A stretch of 64,000 bases of DNA from Streptomyces ambofaciens ATCC 23877 (GTDB lineage Bacteria; Actinomycetota; Actinomycetes; Streptomycetales; Streptomycetaceae): positions 5,133,001 through 5,197,000 of the forward strand of contig NZ_CP012382.1 in assembly GCF_001267885.1 (NCBI RefSeq), written 5' to 3'. A program made the translations under genes and the position numbers. The notes beneath the pieces are model-generated. The model ran no database searches, had not been told where the DNA came from, and worked only from the letters and a program-made list of their open reading frames with translations. Below, piece after piece: positions 18,583-26,680 of this stretch (positions are counted from its first letter, which is position 1; each line of letters opens with the position of its first letter).

Positions 18583-19571
18583 ACGAGGTCCACCCTCTCG
18601 TCGGGCACGATGCGGCGCTGGATCCAGGTGATCAGCAGGATGAGAGCCAGCAGCACCACCGCACAGGCGGAGGCCAGACCGGTCTTGTTGAACTGGAAGG
18701 CGAACTTCACCGTCTGGATGACGAACGTCGAGGTCTCGGTCGCGCCGCCGGTCATGATGTACGGGATCTCGAAGACGGACAGCGAGCCGGAGATCGCCAG
18801 GATGACGCTCAGGCTCAGCACGGGCCGGATGCCCGGCGCGATGATGTGCCGGAACTGCTGCCACCGACTGGCGCCGTCGAGCTGGGCGGCCTCGTAGAGC
18901 TCCCCGGGGATGGACTGGATCGCGCCGAGGAACAGGACGAAGTTGAGGCCGGTGAAGCGCCACACGGACACGCCGGCCAGTGAGGTGTTGGCGGACTCCG
19001 GGCTGCCGAGCCAGGCGTGGTCGCCGTCCGCGCCGAACCAGGACAGCACGGAGTCGAGGGTGCCGCCGTCCTGGAAGAAGTAGAGGAAGACGAAGCCGAT
19101 CGCGACCCCGTTGATCAGGTACGGGAAGAACAGGATGCCCTTGAACAGGTTCCTGAAGCGCAGGTCGAAGCTGAGGACGGTGGCGAAGTACAGGGCGACG
19201 GTGATCTGCACGACGGACGCCGTGAGGTAGTAGAGGCTGACCGCGAAGACCTTGAAGAGTTCGGGCCGGGTGAACAGCTCGGTGTAGTTGTCGCCGCCGA
19301 CGAAGTTCCGGTCGGGGCTGACGCCGTCCCAGTCGGTGAAGCTGTAGAAGATCATGTTGCCCACCGGCACGTAGGTGAACGTGACCAGCAGGGCGAGCGG
19401 GGCCAGGAGGAACAGCCACGGGGTGACACGGCGCAACGGCCGGTCGTGCCACGAGGCGCCGCCCGGTGCACGGTGGCGGGACCGCCGCCCGGCGGTCCCG
19501 TGCTTCTCGGCGGCCGTGCCGGCCGCGCCGGCCGCCACGGGCGGGGACGCGGTGGAGGGGGTACGGGTCAT
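18579..19571 (-). CDS. Sugar ABC transporter permease (MalF/CUT1 type)
   Basis: 330 residues. A long basic, Ala-rich cytoplasmic N-terminus of about 48 residues is followed by six membrane segments starting at TPWLFLLAPLALLVTFTYVPV. The EAA motif ELYEAAQLDGASRWQQFRHIIAPGIRPV is intact. It pairs with the MalG-type subunit. It lies 88 bp downstream of the binding-protein gene in the same operon. Confidence 0.88.
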   Translation of the reverse strand: MTRTPSTASPPVAAGAAGTAAEKHGTAGRRSRHRAPGGASWHDRPLRRVTPWLFLLAPLALLVTFTYVPVGNMIFYSFTDWDGVSPDRNFVGGDNYTELFTRPELFKVFAVSLYYLTASVVQITVALYFATVLSFDLRFRNLFKGILFFPYLINGVAIGFVFLYFFQDGGTLDSVLSWFGADGDHAWLGSPESANTSLAGVSVWRFTGLNFVLFLGAIQSIPGELYEAAQLDGASRWQQFRHIIAPGIRPVLSLSVILAISGSLSVFEIPYIMTGGATETSTFVIQTVKFAFQFNKTGLASACAVVLLALILLITWIQRRIVPDERVDLV

Positions 19572-19659
19572 AGCGGGGCCAGGGCCTTTCGTCGTCCGCT
19601 GAGGGGAACGGGGCGCGGAGTCCCTCCCGTCCGGGGGAGGGACCCGGCTGGGCGACGGT

Positions 19660-20982
19660 TCAGGAGCCGACCGTCCGCCTGGCCTGCGACCAGCGCTCGT
19701 CCAGTTCGTCGAAGTAGCCGTCGAGCGTCCCGTCCACGGCGCCGCGCGCGATGTCGATCAGCTTCTGGCGGTAGTCGGGCTTGGCCAAGCCGATCTCGGA
19801 GGCGTTGTCGATGGCGTTGACCTCGGACGTCCGTGCCTCGGACCGCTCCACGATCTTGACATCGTTGTCTACGTATTCCTGAAGGGTGTCCGGCATCCCC
19901 TCGGACTTCAGGGCGGAGACCGCGCCCTCCTTCGCCGCGTAACCCGACTTCTCGGTGAACCAGTCGATCCAGGCCCGGGCCGCGCTCTTGTGGTCGGAGT
20001 GGACGTTCACGGCCTGCTGGTAGTCGGAGACCAGGGTGGCGCAGAACCTGCCGCCCTCCTGGGCCGGGACGGGCATGAAGCCGATGTCGTCGGGGTTCTC
20101 GCCGGCCTTCTCGGCCGCGTCCCGCATCTGGTTGATCGCCCAGGAGCCGAGCATCATGCTGCCCACCTCGCCCTTGGCCAGCAGGGTCTTCGAGCTCTCC
20201 CAGTTGGTGGTGGCCGGGTCCTTCTCCGAGAGCTTCTCGTGGACGATGTCGTGGAGCAGGGTGTCGAGCGCGTGGAGGTCCGTGCCCTCCTCCCAGGGCT
20301 TGTCCATCTCGGCCAGCTTGTCCGACGCCTGGCTGTCGCAGCTGACCGAGCCGACGCTGTTGGTCCAGGTGCCGCTGAGCGGCCAGCCGTCCTTGAAGTT
20401 GGTGTAGTACGGCGTGGCGCCGGTCTTCCGCTCGACGGCCCTGAGGTCGTCCAGGAACTGCCGCGTCGTGGTGGGCCACTCGGAGATACCGGCCTGCTTC
20501 CACAGCGCCTTGTTGTAGACGAAGCCGTTGGCGGTGCCGAAGGTGGCGATCCCGTAGGTCCTGCCGTCGACGTCGGTCTTGTCGGTGAAGCGGTACGTGC
20601 TCTTCATCGTCGAGGTGTCGCCGAGCGGCGCGAAGAACTTGGGGTAGTCGCCCTTGGCGATCACCCCGGGGATGAGCAGGACGTCGCCGTAGTCCTCGGT
20701 GTTCATGCGGATCTTCACCTCACCCTCGTAGTCGGTGAGGCCCTCGAAGCCGACCTTCACCTCGGGGTAGGTCTTGTTGAACTCGGCGGCGTACTTCTTC
20801 ATCGTGCCGTCCTGGATCAGGTCGGTGCGATTGGTCAGGACGGTGATGTCCCCCGAGACGCCGTCCGGGTTGACCGGCGCGGCGGCTGTCTCGTCGGCGT
20901 TCGGGCTCCCGCCCCCGCTGCACCCCGCGACGGTCAGCATCGCGGTGGTGAGCAGAGCGACGCCCAGCGTCTTCTTCCCCAT
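19660..20982 (-). CDS. Sugar-binding lipoprotein of CUT1 ABC importer (probable mannooligosaccharide)
   Basis: 440 residues. Signal sequence MGKKTLGVALLTTAMLTVAGC ends in the lipobox VAGC (C21), so the mature protein is a lipid-anchored extracellular solute-binding protein of family 1. The sequence has typical features: DYGDVLLIPG, TANGFVYNKALWKQAGI and a GSMMLGSWAINQM hinge-side motif. RBS GGAAGGAG is upstream of ATG 20982. It is first gene of the operon and divergent from the beta-mannosidase; an operator-like palindrome lies at 21051. Confidence 0.88.
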   Translation of the reverse strand: MGKKTLGVALLTTAMLTVAGCSGGGSPNADETAAAPVNPDGVSGDITVLTNRTDLIQDGTMKKYAAEFNKTYPEVKVGFEGLTDYEGEVKIRMNTEDYGDVLLIPGVIAKGDYPKFFAPLGDTSTMKSTYRFTDKTDVDGRTYGIATFGTANGFVYNKALWKQAGISEWPTTTRQFLDDLRAVERKTGATPYYTNFKDGWPLSGTWTNSVGSVSCDSQASDKLAEMDKPWEEGTDLHALDTLLHDIVHEKLSEKDPATTNWESSKTLLAKGEVGSMMLGSWAINQMRDAAEKAGENPDDIGFMPVPAQEGGRFCATLVSDYQQAVNVHSDHKSAARAWIDWFTEKSGYAAKEGAVSALKSEGMPDTLQEYVDNDVKIVERSEARTSEVNAIDNASEIGLAKPDYRQKLIDIARGAVDGTLDGYFDELDERWSQARRTVGS

Positions 20983-21050
20983 GTGCCCAGCTCCTTCCAG
21001 GGACTACGGCTCGGGCTCCGGTGGTTGTCGGCGACTATGGCAGGCAGGCG

Positions 21051-21062
21051 TGAACCGGTAAA
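21051..21062. promoter_or_regulatory. Candidate LacI operator, site 1 (TGAACCGGTAAA)
   Basis: Left half of the inferred palindrome TGAACCGGTTCA is perfect. It lies 69 bp upstream of the binding-protein start, in the divergent promoter region shared with the beta-mannosidase. Confidence 0.5.
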
Positions 21063-21171
21063 GCTGAAGACTTGACCGCGATATCCAATCGTTACCTGTC
21101 CGAGGTGGTGGTGCGGGAAATCGGTTGTCGTAGCTGGGCGGTTACTGACGGACGAGCTGTCGGGAGAGGGC

Positions 21172-21183
21172 TAGACCGGTTCA
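21172..21183. promoter_or_regulatory. Candidate LacI operator, site 2 (TAGACCGGTTCA)
   Basis: Right half of TGAACCGGTTCA is perfect. It lies 67 bp upstream of the beta-mannosidase start. Sites 1 and 2 are 121 bp apart in the same intergenic region, a layout allowing looping or independent control of the two divergent transcripts. Confidence 0.5.
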
Positions 21184-21250
21184 CTGGCGGAGGGTTAAGT
21201 TGAGCCGCACCGCACATGAATCCGGGCCCGTCCCGCCTAAGGAGCCGCAC

Positions 21251-23758
21251 ATGAAGGAAGTCGTCCAGCTCGCCGAGGGCTGGAGCCTCTGCCACAGCGA
21301 CGGTCCGCTGCCCGCCCGGGTCCCCGGCTGTGTCCACACCGATCTGCTCGCCGCCGGTCTGATCCCGGACCCCTTCCTCGGCGCCAACGAGCCGGAGGTG
21401 GCCTGGGTCGGGCGGCGTTCCTGGAGCTACGTCCGGGATCTGGCCGCCTCCGACACCGCCGGGACGGGGCACGAGCGGACCGACCTCGTCTTCGACGGGC
21501 TGGACACGGCCGCGACCGTCACGCTGGACGGGCGGGAGCTCGGGCGCACCCGCAACATGCACCGCCGTCACCGCTTCGACGTCACCGGTCACCACGGGCG
21601 GCTGACGGTGGACTTCGCCTCCGCATACGACGAGGCCGCGTCGGTGCGAGCGCTGACGGGGGAGCGGCCCAACGTCTATCCCGAGCCGTTCCAGTACATC
21701 CGCAAGATGGCGTGCAGTTTCGGCTGGGACTGGGGCCCGACGCTGGTGACCGCCGGCATCTGGCGTCCGGTCCGGCTGGAGCGCTGGTCGACGGCGCGAC
21801 TGGCCGGGGTGCGTCCGCTGGTGACCGTCCAGGACGGCACCGGGCGGGTCGAGGTGCGGGTCGAGGTCGAGCGCACCGCGCAGGGTGCGGCCCGTCGCCT
21901 CGCCGTGCGCGCCGCCGTCGCGGGCGCCGAGGCCCATGCCGCCGTCGACGGAACGCAGGCCGTGCTGACGCTCGACGTACCCGACGTCTCCCTGTGGTGG
22001 CCGCGCGGCTACGGCGCACAACCGCTCTACGAGCTGGAGGTCGAACTGACCGAGGGCGGTGCCGAGGGCGGGACCGCGGACGGGACCGCGAGCGGGGCCG
22101 GGAACGGGACGGGCTACGGGACCGCGAACGGCGCCGGGAACCGGACCACGGGCCGGCGGCTGGACTCCTGGCGCCGCCGGATCGGTTTCCGCAGCGTGGA
22201 ACTCGACCGCTCCCCGGACGAGCACGGCACCGGGTTCACCCTGGTCGTCAACGGCGTACCCGTCTTCGCGCGCGGCGTGAACTGGATCCCCGACGACGTC
22301 TTCCCCTCCCGGATCACGCCCGAGCGCTACCGCACCCGGCTGCGTCAGACGGCCGACGCCGGAGTGGACCTGGTGCGGATCTGGGGCGGCGGCATCTACG
22401 AGGACGACGCCTTCTACGACGTCTGCGACGAGCTGGGCCTCATGGTCTGGCAGGACTTCCTCTTCGCCTGCGCCGCCTATCCCGAGGAGCAGCCGTTGCG
22501 CGGCGAGGTGGAGGCCGAGGCCCGGGACAACGTTGTCCGGCTGATGCCGCACCCGAGCCTCGTGCTGTGGAACGGCAACAACGAGAACCTGTGGGGCTTC
22601 AGGGACTGGGACTGGGAGCCCGCGCTCGCCGGTGACTCCTGGGGCGGCGGCTACTACCTGGACCTGCTGCCCCGCGTCGTCGCCGAGCTCGATCCGACCC
22701 GGCCCTACACCGCGGGCAGCCCCTGGTCCGGATCGTGGGACCACCACCCCAACGACCCGGCCCACGGGACGCACCACTCCTGGGAGGTCTGGAACCGCCG
22801 GGACTACGCCGAGTACCGCGACTCCGTCCCCCGCTTCGTGTCGGAGTTCGGCTGGCAGGCGCCGCCCGCCATGGCGACCCTGCGGCGCGCGCTGCCGGGG
22901 GAGCGGCTCGCCCCCGACTCGCCCGGCATGCTGCACCACCAGAAGGCCGAGGACGGCAACGGCAAACTGAACCGGGGCGTCGAACGCCACTTCGACCTGC
23001 CGACGGACGACTTCGACCGCTGGCACTACCTCACCCAGGTCGTCCAGGCCCGTGCCGTCGCCGCCGGCATCGAACACTGGCGTGCGCACTGGCCGGTCTG
23101 CGCGGGCACCGTCGTGTGGCAGATCAACGACTGCTGGCCGGTGAGCTCCTGGGCCGCCATCGACGGCGACGGCAGGCCCAAGCCCCTGTACCACGAGCTG
23201 CGCCGGGTCTACGCGGACCGGCTCCTCACGCTCCAGCCGGGCACCGACGGCCCGGTCCTCGCCGTCGTCAACCAGGCCGCGGAGCCGTGGCAGGCCCCGG
23301 TGACCCTGCGCAGGCTGCGGGCGGACGGTACCGAGGTGGCGCACCTGGTCGTCGACGTGACCGTCGCCCCCCGCTCGGTGCACCGGCAGGAGGTGCCGCG
23401 GGAACTGGCGCCGGACGAGCGGTCGGGCAAGGAACTCCTCGTCGCCGACTGCCGCGAGCTGCGGGCGCTGCATGTGCCGGTACCGGACAAGGACTTCGCG
23501 TATCCGGCCCCCCGCTACGACGTCGCCGTCGAGTCTCCGGTCGGTGGTGGTGCGGGTAGTGTCGAGGTCGTGGTGACAGCACACACTCTCGTACGTGACC
23601 TTCTCCTGCAGGCCGACCGGCTCGGCCCGGACGCGGTCTGCGACACCGGACTGCGCACCCTGCTTCCCGGAGAACGGGCCCGGCTGCGGGTCGTGGGCGC
23701 GACCGAGGCCGGCGCCAACGCCGTACGCGCCGCCCTGTACTGCGTGGCACCGGCGTGA
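21251..23758 (+). CDS. Beta-mannosidase, glycoside hydrolase family 2
   Basis: 835 residues, cytoplasmic (no signal peptide). N-terminal sugar-binding domain (LPARVPGCVHTDLLAAGLIPDPF..NE), immunoglobulin-like domain, then the catalytic barrel with FARGVNWIPDDVFPSRI, acid/base E445 in WNGNNENLWGF and nucleophile E532 in FVSEFGWQAPP. It hydrolyses terminal beta-mannosyl residues of imported oligosaccharides. An unusual Gly/Thr/Ala/Asn-rich insertion lies at about residues 272-300, between the Ig-like domain strands. ATG 21251 has AAGGAG 6 nt upstream. It overlaps the LacI gene (GTGA), so they are co-translated. Confidence 0.92.
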   Translation: MKEVVQLAEGWSLCHSDGPLPARVPGCVHTDLLAAGLIPDPFLGANEPEVAWVGRRSWSYVRDLAASDTAGTGHERTDLVFDGLDTAATVTLDGRELGRTRNMHRRHRFDVTGHHGRLTVDFASAYDEAASVRALTGERPNVYPEPFQYIRKMACSFGWDWGPTLVTAGIWRPVRLERWSTARLAGVRPLVTVQDGTGRVEVRVEVERTAQGAARRLAVRAAVAGAEAHAAVDGTQAVLTLDVPDVSLWWPRGYGAQPLYELEVELTEGGAEGGTADGTASGAGNGTGYGTANGAGNRTTGRRLDSWRRRIGFRSVELDRSPDEHGTGFTLVVNGVPVFARGVNWIPDDVFPSRITPERYRTRLRQTADAGVDLVRIWGGGIYEDDAFYDVCDELGLMVWQDFLFACAAYPEEQPLRGEVEAEARDNVVRLMPHPSLVLWNGNNENLWGFRDWDWEPALAGDSWGGGYYLDLLPRVVAELDPTRPYTAGSPWSGSWDHHPNDPAHGTHHSWEVWNRRDYAEYRDSVPRFVSEFGWQAPPAMATLRRALPGERLAPDSPGMLHHQKAEDGNGKLNRGVERHFDLPTDDFDRWHYLTQVVQARAVAAGIEHWRAHWPVCAGTVVWQINDCWPVSSWAAIDGDGRPKPLYHELRRVYADRLLTLQPGTDGPVLAVVNQAAEPWQAPVTLRRLRADGTEVAHLVVDVTVAPRSVHRQEVPRELAPDERSGKELLVADCRELRALHVPVPDKDFAYPAPRYDVAVESPVGGGAGSVEVVVTAHTLVRDLLLQADRLGPDAVCDTGLRTLLPGERARLRVVGATEAGANAVRAALYCVAPA

Positions 23759-24783
23759 GCGCACCCTCCGAGCGCGTCACCATCAAGGACGTGGCCGCCG
23801 CCGCGGGCGTGTCGAAGGGTGCCGTGTCGCTGGCGTTCAACCACAAGCCGGGCGTCTCGGAGGCCACCCGGGAGCGGATCTTCGCGGCGGCCCGGCAGCT
23901 GGGCTGGGCGCCCAACTCCTCGGCCCGCAGCCTGTCGCGCCAGTCGGTCGACACCGTCGGGCTGGCGATCTGCCGGCCGGCCCGGCTGCTCGGCCTGGAG
24001 CCGTTCTACATGGAGTTCGTCTCCGGCATCGAGAGCGTGCTGGCCGAGCGGGACTGCTCGCTGCTGCTACGGCTGGTCGACTCGCTGGAGGAGGAGATCG
24101 GTCTCCAGGAGCGCTGGTGGAGGGAGCGGCAGGTCGGGGGCTCGATCCTGGTCGACTTCCATCGGGAGGACCCGCGGGTCGAACCGCTGCGGCGACTCGG
24201 ACTGCCCGCCGTCGCCGTCGGGCACCCTTCCCTGACCGGGGGTTTCCCCTCCGTATGGACCGACGACGCCGCCGCCGTCGCCGAGGCGGTGCGCTACCTG
24301 GCGGCGCTGGGCCACCGGCGCATCGCGCACGTGGGCGGCCCCCGCGGCCTGGGGCACAGCGCCATCCGGACGACCGCGTTCGAACAGACCATGGCCGAAC
24401 TCGGCCTGCGGGGCGGCCTGCACGCGGAGACGGGTTTCTCGGGCGACGAGGGGGCACGCGCGACGCGCTCCCTGCTGCTCACCCCGGAACGGCCCACGGC
24501 GATCCTCTACGACAACGACATCATGGCGGTCGCCGGACTCGGTGTGGCGGCCGAGATGGGCATCTCGGTGCCGGACGACCTGTCGCTGCTGGCCTGGGAC
24601 GACTCCCAGCTGTGCCGGCTGACCCATCCGACGCTGTCCGCGATGAGCCACGACGTGCACGGTTTCGGGGCGCAGGTCACGCGCGTGCTGTTCGAGGTGC
24701 TCGACGGCCGGCAGGTCGCCTCCCGGCCGGTGGCGACACCGTCCCTCGTACCGCGTGCCTCGACCGCGTCACCTCGTTCCTAG
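23755..24783 (+). CDS. LacI-family repressor of the mannan locus
   Basis: 342 residues. N-terminal helix-turn-helix VTIKDVAAAAGVSKGAVSLAFNHKPGVSEATRERI with the hinge helix region NSSARSLSRQ, then a periplasmic-binding-like effector domain. GTG 23755 overlaps the beta-mannosidase stop. The context predicts that it represses the ABC importer, the mannosidase and the GH5 mannanase, and is released by a manno-oligosaccharide; four related palindromes at the locus are candidate sites. The effector is inferred, not shown. Confidence 0.88.
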   Translation: MSAPSERVTIKDVAAAAGVSKGAVSLAFNHKPGVSEATRERIFAAARQLGWAPNSSARSLSRQSVDTVGLAICRPARLLGLEPFYMEFVSGIESVLAERDCSLLLRLVDSLEEEIGLQERWWRERQVGGSILVDFHREDPRVEPLRRLGLPAVAVGHPSLTGGFPSVWTDDAAAVAEAVRYLAALGHRRIAHVGGPRGLGHSAIRTTAFEQTMAELGLRGGLHAETGFSGDEGARATRSLLLTPERPTAILYDNDIMAVAGLGVAAEMGISVPDDLSLLAWDDSQLCRLTHPTLSAMSHDVHGFGAQVTRVLFEVLDGRQVASRPVATPSLVPRASTASPRS

Positions 24784-24836
24784 AGCGGGCACGCACGGGT
24801 GTGGAGCGGGGCGTCCGTCGCGCTCCACACCGGACA

Positions 24837-24848
24837 TGTACCGGTTCA
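24837..24848. promoter_or_regulatory. Candidate LacI operator, site 3 (TGTACCGGTTCA)
   Basis: Matches TGAACCGGTTCA in 11 of 12 positions. It sits 53 bp after the repressor gene, in the 435-bp region before the mannanase gene. No gene is visible in that region; the open frames there lack homology. Confidence 0.5.
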
Positions 24849-25097
24849 CCGACCAGGAACGTAGAGCCGCGTTGGGCGGCTGTCAATGAGTCCCGCAGCG
24901 GCTTCATGGGCTGGTGAGCGCCCGTTCTGCGGCACGTGCACATGCTGGTCAGCGCGTTTAGCGGTTTAGTTCGGGAGGCCTCGGCGGGCCCGGTGAACGG
25001 ATCGCGCCTCGACTATTGACATGAGCGGAACAGCCGGTGCCTCATGGTGGGGCGACGAGCCGTCCGCGGCCCGGCCCGGCCCGAGCCGTCGCGCACC

Positions 25098-25109
25098 GGA
25101 ACCGGTTGC
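25098..25109. promoter_or_regulatory. Candidate LacI operator, site 4 (GGAACCGGTTGC)
   Basis: Contains the perfect inner palindrome AACCGGTT. It lies 110 bp upstream of the mannanase start, a suitable place to block its transcription. Confidence 0.4.
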
Positions 25110-25218
25110 CCGGTGCTCACTCCGCTCCACCCCCGAGGCGCCCGCGAGGCGCACGTCAGGCGTGCCCGCGGTCGACCGACATCGTTGTCATCGGGCGCTC
25201 AGCGACATGAGGAGAGAC

Positions 25219-26373
25219 ATGCGAAAACCACGTAGAGCCCTGTTCTCGACGGCGGGGGCGGCGTTCGCCGCCGTCCTCGGCCTGGTGGTCTCGCTGGCCG
25301 GACCCACCACGGGCACGGCGGAGGCGGCACCCACCGGTATCCGCGTCAGCGGCGGCCGGGTGGTCGAGGCCGACGGGAGCGACTTCGTCATGCGCGGGGT
25401 CAACCACGCCCACGCGTGGTACCCCGACCGCACGGGTTCCCTCGCCGACATCGCGGCCGAGGGGGCCAACACCGTCCGCGTCGTGCTCAGCAGCGGCGAC
25501 CGCTGGACCCGGACGAGTGCCGCCGAGGTCTCCTCCGTCATCGGCCGGTGCAAGGCAGCCAAGGTCATCTGCGTGCTGGAGGTGCACGACACCACCGGCT
25601 ACGGGGAGGACGGCGCCGCGACCTCCCTGGACAGGGCGGCGAACTACTGGATCGGCGTGCGGAGCGCGTTGGAGGGCCAGGAGGACTACGTCGTCGTCAA
25701 CATCGGCAACGAGCCGTTCGGCAACACCGGCTACAGCGCGTGGACCGGCGCGACGAAGGCGGCGATCGGCAAGCTGCGCGGTGCGGGCATCGACCACGCC
25801 CTGATGGTCGACGCCCCCAACTGGGGCCAGGACTGGTCCGGCACGATGAGGAACAACGCCGCGTCCGTCCTCGCCTCCGACCCCGACCGCAACACCATCT
25901 TCTCGATCCACATGTACGGGGTCTACGACACCGCCGCCGAGGTACGGGACTACCTGCACGCCTTCACCGACAACGGACTGCCCATCGTGGTGGGCGAGTT
26001 CGGTGACCGGCACAGCGACGGCAACCCCGACGAGGACGCCATCATGGCCACCGCGCGGACCCTGGGCGTCGGCTACATCGGCTGGTCGTGGAGCGGCAAC
26101 GGCAGCGGCGTCGAGTACCTCGACATGGTCAACGGCTTCGACGCGAACTCACTGACCGGCTGGGGCAACCGCATCCTCAACGGCAGCGACGGCATCGCCG
26201 CCACGTCCAGGACCGCCCGCGTCTACGGCGGCGGGGGCGGCACGGGCGGCGGCACCGCGCCCAACGGATACCCGTACTGCGTGGACGGCGGCTCGTCCGA
26301 CCCGGACGGGGACGGCTGGGGCTGGGAGAACAACCGCTCCTGCGTCGTCCGCGGCAGCGCCGCCGACCGCTGA
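25219..26373 (+). CDS. Secreted beta-mannanase, GH5 (GH5_8-like) with a short CBM10-like tail
   Basis: 384 residues. Sec signal peptide (MRKPRRALFS... cleavage near AEA-AP at 36/37). The catalytic domain has MRGVNHAHAWYPD, acid/base E165 in NIGNEPFG, and nucleophile E260 in VVGEFGDRHSD, as in Streptomyces mannanases. A Gly-rich linker (about 337-346) leads to a compact NGYPYCVDGG...DGWGWENNRSCVV motif (349-376) like CBM10, with C354 and C375 able to form a disulfide. It cleaves mannan outside the cell for the adjacent importer. ATG 25219 has GAGGAG upstream; ATG 25207 is the alternative. Confidence 0.9.
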   Translation: MRKPRRALFSTAGAAFAAVLGLVVSLAGPTTGTAEAAPTGIRVSGGRVVEADGSDFVMRGVNHAHAWYPDRTGSLADIAAEGANTVRVVLSSGDRWTRTSAAEVSSVIGRCKAAKVICVLEVHDTTGYGEDGAATSLDRAANYWIGVRSALEGQEDYVVVNIGNEPFGNTGYSAWTGATKAAIGKLRGAGIDHALMVDAPNWGQDWSGTMRNNAASVLASDPDRNTIFSIHMYGVYDTAAEVRDYLHAFTDNGLPIVVGEFGDRHSDGNPDEDAIMATARTLGVGYIGWSWSGNGSGVEYLDMVNGFDANSLTGWGNRILNGSDGIAATSRTARVYGGGGGTGGGTAPNGYPYCVDGGSSDPDGDGWGWENNRSCVVRGSAADR

Positions 26374-26401
26374 CGCCGCTCGCCCGTCCACGGGGCTGTC
26401 C

Positions 26402-26439
26402 GGCCGTCCTCCCGCCCACGGGGAGGCGGGAGGACGGCC
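26402..26439. terminator. Hairpin terminator after the mannanase
   Basis: A perfect 15-bp stem (26402-26416 with 26425-26439) around an 8-nt loop, beginning 28 bp after the stop codon. It lacks a U-tract, as is common in Streptomyces. Confidence 0.7.
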
Positions 26440-26463
26440 CCCTGGCGCGTCGCCCGCCCGGTG

Positions 26464-26530
26464 TCACCGGCCCCTCGTGCCGTCGATCAGTTCCCGCAGG
26501 ATGTTCGCGTGGCCGGCAGTTCGACACGTC
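26464..26530 (-). pseudogene. 3' remnant of a DinB/DUF664 gene
   Basis: The minus strand ends TAGHANILRELIDGTRGR-stop, which is the characteristic C-terminus of DinB/DUF664 proteins (GHADILREQIDG). Upstream of it the frame loses homology immediately, so only about 20 codons remain. The remainder of the 26374-26680 gap holds the terminator above and no recognisable gene. Confidence 0.5.
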
Positions 26531-26680
26531 GCTGCCGCACGGGCTGGGCGGCGCCGACGGAGGCGCGGTCGAACGTCTCGTACTCTTCGGCCTGCAAGGG
26601 GTGCGTGCGCACGTGCGCGGCGGCTGAGCGGCGGGGCCGGGGGGCCGGTTCCCGGCGGCCGGGAGGGAGTGCGGTACGGG

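Noticed and set aside
17307..26373. Carbohydrate locus as a cellulose or xylan cluster
   Set aside because: The GH2 and GH5 active-site contexts (GNNENLWGF and RGVNHAHAWYP) are of the mannosidase and mannanase types, and the CebR-type palindrome TGGGAGCGCTCCCA is absent.
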